A model generated the notes under the pieces. It was not told the DNA's origin. It worked only from the letters and a program-made list of their open reading frames with translations, and made no database searches. A stretch of 43,897 bases of DNA from Bacteroidales bacterium. GTDB taxonomy: Bacteria > Bacteroidota > Bacteroidia > Bacteroidales > F082. The stretch covers positions 1 through 43,897 of the forward strand of contig JAFRRE010000122.1 of NCBI GenBank assembly GCA_017428285.1. Reading direction: 5' to 3'. Within the stretch, counting starts at the first letter, position 1. Each line of letters opens with the position of its first letter. Below, in pieces: positions 13,781 to 20,776 of this stretch. Both the position numbers and the translations under genes were made by a program.

Positions 13781-16700
13781 ACTTAAACGCGTTCTCGCTC
13801 AAGCCCTTGCCACTCAAGGCCAAATCCTTCATGTAGCCAGGCACCTCCTTGCCGAGGTACTTGTCCACATACAGCTTGGCGAGGTACTGGCCGAGCATGA
13901 AGCCGTGGCCGCGCAATCCGGTGAGGATACCGACCTCCGGGTCGACGATGTAACGCGGCTCGGTGTAACGACCAGCCCAGCAAGCCAAGAAGCTCACTTC
14001 GCCCAAGTTGGGAATCCACTCGGCGAAGACCTCGGAGACGATCTCCAAGAACTCCTTGCTGTTGTACTTGATGTTCTGGCGTGCCTCGTAAGCGTCGGTG
14101 TCGGGGCTGGCGCAGCCGATGATCTGGCCGGTGTGGGCCCACTGCTGTCCGTAGACGGCGCTGAAGCCTTTGTAGTGACGGCGGTCGATGATCATGTCGA
14201 GCGGGCCACCATTGGGTCCCATCATGGGCAGACGGCGCGTGATGAAGGCCTGGTGCTTCACGGGATAGAGACCAGTGTCGAGGCCCAACATGTCGTTGAA
14301 CTTCTCGGCACCCCAACCCATCGCATTGACGAAGTGGTCGCAGGTGTACTCGATGAATTCGCCCTCGTGGGTGCGCACCAAGGTGACATAGTGCCCACCG
14401 ACCTTCTGCACATGGAGTAGCTCGCAGTCCTCGAAGTAGCGACCCCCTTGTTGCACACCGATCCAACGGATGTAGTCGATGACGCGGCCAGGCGTGGCCT
14501 GCCAGCAGTCGCGGGTGATGAGGGCGTGGCTGTAGGTGTCCTTGCTGTCGTCCCACAGCGGCGAAATCTCCTTCTTGAAGTCCTTGCGTTCAATCATGTA
14601 GGCGTCACTCCAAGCGCGAGAGGCATCGAGAGAGTTGTAGGTGGCCTCATCGTGTACCAAGTTGACATAGTGCGTCAGGTGGTAGTTGATGTTGTGCTCG
14701 GCCTGCATCTTCTTGAAGATTTCGTGGTTGTGAACGGCGATGTCGGCGATGTCGGGGTTGGAGAAGGCCGGACGACCGCCACCGATGCAACGCCACGAAG
14801 CGCCACGGCTGTAGTTGATCATCACGGGCTTCTTGCCGGCTTCAGAGAAGTAACGGAACAAGGCGCTACCCGCGATACCGCCACCCGCGATGAACACCTC
14901 AACCTGCTCTTTCTTCACGCCGTTCATTTCGGGGAAGATGAAGGTTTCTTTGGTGTGCGGATTGTAGAGGTCGCCAAGGCTGACTTGGTTCGACAGCGGG
15001 GCACGTGGTGTGGCGTCGCCCACCAATTCGATGCCATAGGAACGCAAGATCTGACGGGCACGAGGGATACAACGCTTGCCGCGGCACGGCCCCATACCCA
15101 TGCGAGTGATGTGCTTCAGCTCATCCACGGAGATGGTCTTGCGGTTGCCGATGACGCGCAACACACGGTCGAGTTTGATATCCTCGCAATGGCAGACGTA
15201 GGTCTCGCTCTCGCCTTCGGCCAATTTCTTGGGCGAAATCGGTGTGGTGAGTTCCTTGTTGGCGTTGTAACGGTCTTTCAGGATGAAGCCCTTGACATCG
15301 GTCAACTCGAACACTCTGCTGGCCTCGCCAGAGGGACGTGAAGAGCGGGCTTTCACGCGAGCCACATTGGTCTTGTTCGACTTCTTGAGGATCTTTTCGA
15401 TGACGCCTTCGCCAATCTTTTGGCCGTCGTTGTCGACGAGATAGACCTCTGCGCCTTCTTGTGCTTCATATTCGATGGGCAGGAAGCAGGTCGACTTCTG
15501 AACGTCGTAGCCGAAGATGGCCAGACCTGGGCAGCTGGAGACGCACAGCATACAGCCGATGCACTTGTTGTAGTCGATGGTCGGCGTGCTGCTGGTGGAC
15601 GGCTTGGTGATGGTGCCTTGCGGGCAGCTGAACGAGCAGGGGTTGCAGGCGAAGCCGTAGAGGCAGTCGGCCTGCACGAAAGCCTTCTGCATCATGCGCT
15701 CGGGCGTGGGCAGGTTGGGCTTCTCAAGGAGACGCACAGGATGCTGTTGCGAGTCGATATATTGTCTTGAAATCTCAAGGTAATCGTCGTAGTTGAAGCG
15801 AACGCCGATGGCTTGGGCCACCTCGTATGCGACTTGTTTGCCACGCAGCACGGCACTGGTGCCTTCGCCGATACGGATGGCGTCGCCGGCACCGTAAGTG
15901 TTGAGGCCGAAGACTTCGCGGCCTTTCACCAACAGTTGGTTGTCGGGGATGAGGCCGGTGCAGATGTTGATGATGTCGATGTCATCAATGACTTGTTCAG
16001 TACCAGGGATGGCCTTGAAGTTCTCACACTTGGCGATGACGGCGCCCGTGATGCCGGTGTAGTCGGCGTTGGGGATGGCGCGCACTAGGACGTAGCTGGT
16101 CATGATCGGGATGCCAAGACGGCGCACACGGTTGGCCTGCACGGGGAAGCCGCCCTCGCGGGGCATGGCCTCGATGATGGCCTTGATGGTGGCACCAGCC
16201 TGCATGCCTTGATATGAAGTCAGGTAGCCGATGTTGCCTGCACCCACGGTGAGGACTTTCTTACCCAACAAGGTGTGCTCTTGGTTCATCATCTTCTGGA
16301 ACACGGCGGCGGTATAAACGCCTGGCACATCATCGTTCTCGAAGGTTGGCATGAATGGCACGGCACCCGTGGCGACCACGAGGTGTTGTGCGTCGATGTA
16401 GCCAATCTCGCCAGTGACGATGTTCTTGATGGCCACGCGACCGCCTTCAAGCAGGTCCCAAACGGTGTTGTTCAGCAGGATGCCTTCGTGGTTGTCGCCA
16501 GCCAGGGTCTTGGCGATGTCGAAGCCACGCATGCCGCCGAATTTCTTTTCTTTCTCGAAGAAGAAGAATTGGTGGGTCTGCATGTTGAACTGACCACCGA
16601 TGTTGGCGTTGTTGTCGACAACGATGTTGCTGATGCCGAAGGCGTTGAGTTGCTCACGGCAGGCGAGACCAGCGGGTCCGGCACCGATGATGGCGACCTG

Positions 16701-17048
16701 GGTCTTGTAGACCTTCACCTCACGGGGCTGTTGCTCCTTGGGCTCGGGAAGGATGGTGTCCTCCTTGTCGATGCGGCGCACTTCCTTGACACCGTCGACT
16801 TTGGTGATGCAGATACGGCGGATCTTGCCATCGACCAGCATCTCGCAGGCACCGCATTTGCCGATACCGCAGTTGAGGCTTCGGTTGCGGCCGTCGAGCG
16901 AGTGGCTGTGGACGGGATAACCGGCTTGGTGAAGGGCGGCGGCGATGGTTTTGCCGCGCTGACCTTTGACGGTCTTGCCTTCATATTGGAATTCCACAAG
17001 GTCTTCCTGCGGGATGTCCAAGATGGGGTGTTTCTCGATTTTGTACAT
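13779..17048 (-). CDS. Multi-cofactor FAD/Fe-S oxidoreductase (sarcosine-oxidase alpha/beta-like fusion)
   Basis: A 1089-residue protein that appears to join subunits usually separate in heteromeric sarcosine, proline or opine dehydrogenases. In order: an N-terminal [2Fe-2S] domain with C60, C65, C68 and C80 (NCGIGKCGACEM ... RRIC); an FAD/NAD(P)-binding domain from about 115 with GAGPAG at 122-127; a ferredoxin-like cysteine-rich part at about 462-520 (FACNPCSFSCPQG, CIGCMLCVSSCPG); a BFD-like [2Fe-2S] domain at about 615-680 (VCHCEDI ... GPCRGKRC); and a C-terminal DAO-type flavin domain starting with GGGIAG near 718 (beta-subunit-like). It probably oxidises an amino or N-methyl acid and passes electrons through the Fe-S centres. 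The substrate cannot be read. It is unusually complete as a single chain and is not in an obvious operon. Confidence 0.82.
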   Translation of the reverse strand: MYKIEKHPILDIPQEDLVEFQYEGKTVKGQRGKTIAAALHQAGYPVHSHSLDGRNRSLNCGIGKCGACEMLVDGKIRRICITKVDGVKEVRRIDKEDTILPEPKEQQPREVKVYKTQVAIIGAGPAGLACREQLNAFGISNIVVDNNANIGGQFNMQTHQFFFFEKEKKFGGMRGFDIAKTLAGDNHEGILLNNTVWDLLEGGRVAIKNIVTGEIGYIDAQHLVVATGAVPFMPTFENDDVPGVYTAAVFQKMMNQEHTLLGKKVLTVGAGNIGYLTSYQGMQAGATIKAIIEAMPREGGFPVQANRVRRLGIPIMTSYVLVRAIPNADYTGITGAVIAKCENFKAIPGTEQVIDDIDIINICTGLIPDNQLLVKGREVFGLNTYGAGDAIRIGEGTSAVLRGKQVAYEVAQAIGVRFNYDDYLEISRQYIDSQQHPVRLLEKPNLPTPERMMQKAFVQADCLYGFACNPCSFSCPQGTITKPSTSSTPTIDYNKCIGCMLCVSSCPGLAIFGYDVQKSTCFLPIEYEAQEGAEVYLVDNDGQKIGEGVIEKILKKSNKTNVARVKARSSRPSGEASRVFELTDVKGFILKDRYNANKELTTPISPKKLAEGESETYVCHCEDIKLDRVLRVIGNRKTISVDELKHITRMGMGPCRGKRCIPRARQILRSYGIELVGDATPRAPLSNQVSLGDLYNPHTKETFIFPEMNGVKKEQVEVFIAGGGIAGSALFRYFSEAGKKPVMINYSRGASWRCIGGGRPAFSNPDIADIAVHNHEIFKKMQAEHNINYHLTHYVNLVHDEATYNSLDASRAWSDAYMIERKDFKKEISPLWDDSKDTYSHALITRDCWQATPGRVIDYIRWIGVQQGGRYFEDCELLHVQKVGGHYVTLVRTHEGEFIEYTCDHFVNAMGWGAEKFNDMLGLDTGLYPVKHQAFITRRLPMMGPNGGPLDMIIDRRHYKGFSAVYGQQWAHTGQIIGCASPDTDAYEARQNIKYNSKEFLEIVSEVFAEWIPNLGEVSFLACWAGRYTEPRYIVDPEVGILTGLRGHGFMLGQYLAKLYVDKYLGKEVPGYMKDLALSGKGLSENAFK

Positions 17049-17082
17049 ATAGAATGTGATTTTGAGTCTTAAAATGCGGGCG

Positions 17083-17090
17083 CAAATTTA
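17083..17090 (-). promoter_or_regulatory. -7 promoter element for the oxidoreductase
   Basis: On the minus strand TAAATTTG, followed by CGC, matches TAnnTTTG and lies about 35 bases before the ATG. No -33 element is evident. Confidence 0.5.
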
Positions 17091-17150
17091 GGAAAAACAA
17101 AGAAAGGTTATTCCTTTTAACTGATTTTTTGAAAAAAATGTCAGAACAAA

Positions 17151-17250
17151 GGTCCCTGAGCCTGCGGTCCCTGAGGCAAATCGAAGGGTCGAAGGGCCGA
17201 CTAAAAGGAACGGTGCTTCGATACTTCGACGGGCTCAGTACTCAGCAACC
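17151..17250. repeat. Cluster of CTTCGAC..GCTCAG-family repeats
   Basis: Fragments in both orientations: GGTCCCTGAGCCTGCGG and GGTCCCTGAGGCAAATCG with GAAGGGTCGAAGG, then CTTCGATACTTCGACGGG followed by CTCAGTACTCAGCAACC. They fill the gap between the divergent ends of aspartate kinase and the oxidoreductase promoter and have no coding signal of their own. Confidence 0.7.
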
Positions 17251-17257
17251 TGCATTT

Positions 17258-18538
17258 TTAACCCAATACAAACTGCATCGTGCTTCTACTTCCTTGCTTC
17301 ACCAAAACCTTCTTTCCCTTGATGAAGTCGCTTTCCAAGCCGTCTTGGTAATGGCGAATGGTGAACAATTGCAGCCCGTCGTTGTACTTGACACTGAAAC
17401 TGTCTTTGAGGTTGGCTCTCAGCTGTTTCAGCTTCTGCTCGTTGCTGTCGAAACAGAACGAGAGCATCAGCGCAGAAGTTTGGATCATGTTCGCGTGGAT
17501 GTTGAGGTCGGCGCAGACTTCGAAGATGGTCTTCAGGTTGCGTTCATCCATGAAAGAGTAGTCGCGGGGAGAGATGGAGACCAGCGTTTGGTTGTCCTTG
17601 ATGATGTAGGAGGGAATGGTTTCGTCGTTTTTCCTATGGCCGCCGTCGATGAGCGAAGGCTCGTGGTCGGGATGGAGGAACGACTGTACTTTGAGTGTTA
17701 TCCCCTTGTTTTGCAACGGTTTGATGGTTTTTGGGTGGATGATGGTCGCACCGTAGAAGGCCAACTCGATGGCTTCGGAGTAGGGGATATGCGGCAGTTG
17801 AACCGTTTTGGTGAAGCGTTTCGGGTCGGCATTGAGAAGGCCGTCCACGTCCTTCCAGATGGTGACCTCTTCAGCGTCCAAGCAATTGGCAAAGATGGCT
17901 GCGGTGAAGTCGGAACCTTCACGCCCTAGGGTGACGCTATGTTTGCCGTCGGCCGTGCCTCCGATGAAGCCCTGCGTCAGGCATACGATACCCCGAATAT
18001 GATCTTCATTCAACTTATTGATTCTGAGTCTTGTTTCATCCCAATCAGGGTTGGCGGCGCGGTAGTGAGCCTCATCGTCGGCGATGACATATTGGCGCGC
18101 ATCGAGCCAACGTGTCGGGATGTCACATTTGTTGAGGTATTCGTGAATGATGCTGGTTGAAATGAGTTCGCCGTAGCACACGGTTTGGTCGTATTGGTAG
18201 TCGTAGGGCGTGTCGGTCTTTTGCAATTTTTCCCAAAGCTCGATGAAAAGTCCGGCGATGTTTTCGTCGAAGCGAGGGTCGGTGTTACCATCGAACAGGC
18301 CTTGGATGATGCCGTCGTGATAGGCGATGACCTCATGCAGGGCATCCATGCCAAGGTTGCCGTCGTGTTCGCGGAAGTCGGCCAATGCTTTTTCGAGTGC
18401 ATTGGTCGTCTTGCCCATGGCGGAGACCACCAACATGATGTCCTCATCCTTGTGCTGGTTGACAATTTGTGCCAAATTGCGCACGGCCTGGGCATCCTTC
18501 ACCGATGCGCCACCGAATTTATAGACTTTCTTGATCAT
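17258..18538 (-). CDS. lysC: Aspartate kinase
   Basis: Catalyses ATP-dependent phosphorylation of L-aspartate, the first step toward lysine, diaminopimelate, threonine and methionine. The start is taken at the ATG whose product begins MIKKVYKFGGASVKD, giving 426 residues; an upstream in-frame start would add eight residues with no family similarity. The N-terminal KFGGASV motif, VVSAMGKTTNAL, and the core LGREGSDFTAAIFAN stretch mark the amino-acid kinase fold. A C-terminal regulatory part (about 300-426; SISPRDYSFMDERNLKTIFE) has the ACT-domain pattern used for feedback inhibition. It is monofunctional, with no homoserine dehydrogenase attached. It overlaps the 3' end of the upstream ATPase gene by 20 bp on the same strand. 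Confidence 0.92.
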   Translation of the reverse strand: MIKKVYKFGGASVKDAQAVRNLAQIVNQHKDEDIMLVVSAMGKTTNALEKALADFREHDGNLGMDALHEVIAYHDGIIQGLFDGNTDPRFDENIAGLFIELWEKLQKTDTPYDYQYDQTVCYGELISTSIIHEYLNKCDIPTRWLDARQYVIADDEAHYRAANPDWDETRLRINKLNEDHIRGIVCLTQGFIGGTADGKHSVTLGREGSDFTAAIFANCLDAEEVTIWKDVDGLLNADPKRFTKTVQLPHIPYSEAIELAFYGATIIHPKTIKPLQNKGITLKVQSFLHPDHEPSLIDGGHRKNDETIPSYIIKDNQTLVSISPRDYSFMDERNLKTIFEVCADLNIHANMIQTSALMLSFCFDSNEQKLKQLRANLKDSFSVKYNDGLQLFTIRHYQDGLESDFIKGKKVLVKQGSRSTMQFVLG

Positions 18539-19709
18539 TGGGTTCTTGTTTTGATGGTGCAAAAGTAAAAAAGTTTCTGTAATTGATTATGCCGTTGTCC
18601 GGATTGAAGTCGTTGGTATCCCCATCGTATATCACTTGAGTTGAAACGACTTGATTGCCAAGTAGTTCTTTGATGTATTTTAGGTTGTTATAAAAAGAGG
18701 TGTCGTATCGTTGTGCCGATTTTACCTCGAAAGCCTTCAATTGGTTGCCTTCAACCAGAATGATGTCCACTTCCCTTTGCGATTTGTCGCGATAAAAAAA
18801 CAGGTTGCTCGTGTTGCCCGTATTGAAGCAGCGTTTGAGCATTTCTGTTACTATCATATTTTCAAATAAGGCTCCCTTAAGCGGATGGCTTTCAATTTGT
18901 TTCGCATCTGTTATGCCTAATAGCAAGCAAGCCAATCCTACGTCGTAAAAATAGATTTTCGGCGTTTTTGTTAGGCGTTTTCCGATGTTGGTATAGTAGG
19001 GCAAGAGCCGGAATACCGTGTATGAAGTCTCCAATACTCTCAACCATTCCTTGATGGTGACACTGCTGACCCCGATTTCGTTGCTCAAGGCCGATGCATT
19101 GAATTCATTTCCAACACGTCCTGCACACAATACCAAGAAATGCTGGAACAATTGCAGGTCCTTCACATTGATGATTTGGCGCACGTCGCGCTGCAAATAG
19201 GTCGAGACATAATTCTCGTAAATGTCCTTGGGTGATTTTTTGTCGCCCCAAACACCCGGGAAAAAGCCTCGAAACAACAACTCCTCCGTTGAATAATTGT
19301 GGACTTCTTCTCCTAATTCGTTGATTGACAAAGGTAATAGGCGAACAACTGCCACTCGTCCTGCCAACGATTGTGTGATGTTTTGCATCATCAGGAAATC
19401 GCTACTTCCTGACAGGACAAACCGCCGCGACTTGTCGTTATCCGCCCATATTTGAATGTAAGAGAAGAGTTCTGGAAGGTATTGCGCCTCATCGAAGATA
19501 AGGCCATTGGGGTGATACTTGATGAAAGCGTCGATGTTGTCGGCCACGCGGCTTCGTGTGGGCAAGTGTTCTAGGTTGACGTAATCGTAATTCGGGAACG
19601 CCATTTTGCACAGCGTTGTCTTGCCAGATTGACGCGGCCCAGTCACCGAAATCACCGACCATTGCTTTGAAAGGCGCAATAACTCTTTATGTAATTCTCT
19701 GTTGTACAT
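18519..19709 (-). CDS. AAA ATPase with DUF4143 C-terminus
   Basis: About 396 residues from the ATG giving MYNRELHKELLRL; a TTG five codons upstream is possible. Walker A is GPRQSGKTT, Walker B is GLIFDEAQYL, and a sensor-like LSGSSDFLMM follows. The C-terminal half (KEWLRVLETSYTVFRLLPYY ... KTPKIYFYDVGLACLLLGI ... REVDIILVEGNQLKAFEVKS) is the DUF4143 region, whose E-V-D-x-x-x and FEVKS elements look like a PD-(D/E)XK-type nuclease fold. Such proteins are very common and variable in Bacteroidales; their role is not settled, with phage or plasmid-related functions proposed. Running into lysC with a 20-bp overlap is odd, since the two have no known link. Confidence 0.85.
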   Translation of the reverse strand: MYNRELHKELLRLSKQWSVISVTGPRQSGKTTLCKMAFPNYDYVNLEHLPTRSRVADNIDAFIKYHPNGLIFDEAQYLPELFSYIQIWADNDKSRRFVLSGSSDFLMMQNITQSLAGRVAVVRLLPLSINELGEEVHNYSTEELLFRGFFPGVWGDKKSPKDIYENYVSTYLQRDVRQIINVKDLQLFQHFLVLCAGRVGNEFNASALSNEIGVSSVTIKEWLRVLETSYTVFRLLPYYTNIGKRLTKTPKIYFYDVGLACLLLGITDAKQIESHPLKGALFENMIVTEMLKRCFNTGNTSNLFFYRDKSQREVDIILVEGNQLKAFEVKSAQRYDTSFYNNLKYIKELLGNQVVSTQVIYDGDTNDFNPDNGIINYRNFFTFAPSKQEPNDQESL

Positions 19710-19902
19710 TTTGTTATTATACAATTGGACAATATTAAAGTTGAACCTTAAATTTGGACAAAATTACAAAGATTTCCCAAACTGCAAGGATTTCCCCGAA
19801 AAAAAAACACCCGTTTTTTCATTATCATCGTAAAACCACTATCTTTACACCTGCGATTTGCGAATCTTTTTCAAAAACCATATTTATTTCCAAAAAAAAT
19901 CG

Positions 19903-19910
19903 TATTATTG
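19903..19910 (+). promoter_or_regulatory. Possible -7 promoter element for the antitoxin gene
   Basis: TATTATTG followed by CAGAC has one mismatch to TAnnTTTG. AAAGGAG at 19922-19928 is a good ribosome-binding site just before the ATG. Confidence 0.4.
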
Positions 19911-19935
19911 CAGACTGAAATAGAAAGGAGAAGAA

Positions 19936-20142
19936 ATGGCTACTTACACAGTGACTATCAACGAAAGGACAAATGCGGGAAGACAACTTTTGAATTACCT
20001 TTTAGGCTTGGGCCTGATTAAGGATAAGGTGACCGAAAGGAAAAAAACTGGTATTGAGGAGGCAGAAGATGATATTAAGGCTGGGCGTGTATATACTGCC
20101 ACAAGTGCTGCTGATTTGTTCAATCAATTGATGAAAGACTGA
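19936..20142 (+). CDS. RelB/DinJ-like antitoxin
   Basis: A 68-residue protein whose start is set by a good ribosome-binding site (AAAGGAG). It begins with a short ribbon-helix-helix-like strand and helix (YTVTINERTNAGRQLLNYLL) and ends with an acidic helical tail (SAADLFNQLMKD) of the kind that wraps a toxin. The stop and the toxin's ATG overlap as TGATG, the usual toxin-antitoxin arrangement. In the normal system it would repress the operon and block the partner endoribonuclease. Since the toxin frame is broken, this may now be an orphan antitoxin. Confidence 0.75.
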   Translation: MATYTVTINERTNAGRQLLNYLLGLGLIKDKVTERKKTGIEEAEDDIKAGRVYTATSAADLFNQLMKD

Positions 20143-20416
20143 TGTTTACCATTAAGTACACCAAGTCTTTTGTGAAAGACTTCAAGCGCTGTAGGCAACG
20201 TGGTTATGAAATGGAAGCGTTAAGCGAGGTGATGCAGTTGCTTGAAAGGATGGTGGCTTGCCTCCCAAATATAAACCACATAAACTCTCGGGTAAGTTCA
20301 ATCACCGTTGGGAATGTCACATCAAGCCTGATTGGTTGTTGGTTTGGGACAAGAATGATACCGAACTGACAATGCTGTTGATGCGAACAGGCACACATTC
20401 CGATATTTTTGGATAA
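20142..20416 (+). pseudogene. YafQ-like mRNA interferase toxin, frameshifted
   Basis: The original frame begins MFTIKYTKSFVKDFKRC, typical of YafQ, and runs through about residue 37. From 20261 the family match continues in another frame: LPPKYKPHKLSGKFNHRWEC, HIKPDWLLVW and MRTGTHSDIFG, ending at the TAA at 20414-20416. Restoring one G in the GAAAGGATGG stretch near 20246-20253 (GAAAGGGATGG) would give LERDGGLPPKY and join the halves into a normal-length toxin of about 91 residues. The residues that carry catalysis in E. coli YafQ (two His, an Asp, a late His and Phe) all lie after the break, so the product read in frame 1, 75 residues, should be inactive. A sequencing or assembly error, or programmed slippage, are alternatives. 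Confidence 0.8.
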
Positions 20417-20428
20417 ACAAAAAATTCC

Positions 20429-20436
20429 TATATTTG
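20429..20436 (+). promoter_or_regulatory. -7 promoter element upstream of the structured leader
   Basis: TATATTTG followed by CACC is a full match to TAnnTTTG. Transcription from here would make a 5' leader of about 330 bases before the 20777 gene. Confidence 0.65.
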
Positions 20437-20504
20437 CACCGTTAAAACACAACAAACACAGAAATAGAAATATAACACATAAATAGACATACACAGAGCT
20501 GACG

Positions 20505-20730
20505 CTCTTATTCTCCAAGTAAAAATTCTGGTAAAATTTTGAGATGAGAATAAGTTTGCGAAGGTTCTCGCCCACGGGCGAGGATTGTTTCATACTTATT
20601 TATCTCGCAGGTTTACCAGAGCCTTTACTTGAAATAAGCTTCAAAGGACAATTCCGCCCTCTTTTGTTTCTCGGAGTTTCCTTGCTTATGACGATAATGG
20701 GCGTTTCAGCGAAAATGTCAGGAAACTAAC
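20505..20730 (+). ncRNA. Structured leader or small RNA, unknown class
   Basis: Nested complementary segments: 20516-20523/20624-20631 (8 bp), 20527-20535/20612-20620 (9 bp), 20541-20544/20603-20606, 20549-20555/20594-20600 (7 bp) and a GC-rich tip 20567-20572/20577-20582. Internal loops between the first two stems are 3 x 3, and below the tip 11 x 11. A competing 9-bp pairing, 20507-20515 with 20546-20554, would exclude the third stem. Farther on, CGCCC 20655-20659/GGGCG 20699-20703 and AGTTTCC 20675-20681/GGAAACT 20721-20727 interleave like an H-type pseudoknot. An open frame of 61 codons (20544-20729) covers the same interval and cannot be excluded. A riboswitch, a 6S-like RNA, or a mobile repeat are all possible; no known family is recognised with confidence. 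Confidence 0.45.
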
Positions 20731-20776
20731 CTAATTATCAATCAATAACAAATTAAAAAAGAAAGGAAAACAAATT

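Noticed and set aside
14448..17072. Long open frames on the plus strand opposite the oxidoreductase gene (for example 14448-15341 and 16275-17072)
   Set aside because: They are antisense to a protein with clear motifs along its whole length, and their translations are rich in V, D, H and A with no recognisable domain, as expected from the GC-rich codon pattern of the real gene.
17129..17929. Open frame opposite aspartate kinase
   Set aside because: It starts inside the repeat cluster and runs antisense to conserved lysC sequence; no domain is seen.
20544..20729. 61-codon open frame as a separate gene
   Set aside because: It lies within the strongly paired region and has no ribosome-binding site; kept as an alternative in the structured-leader entry instead of being called a gene.
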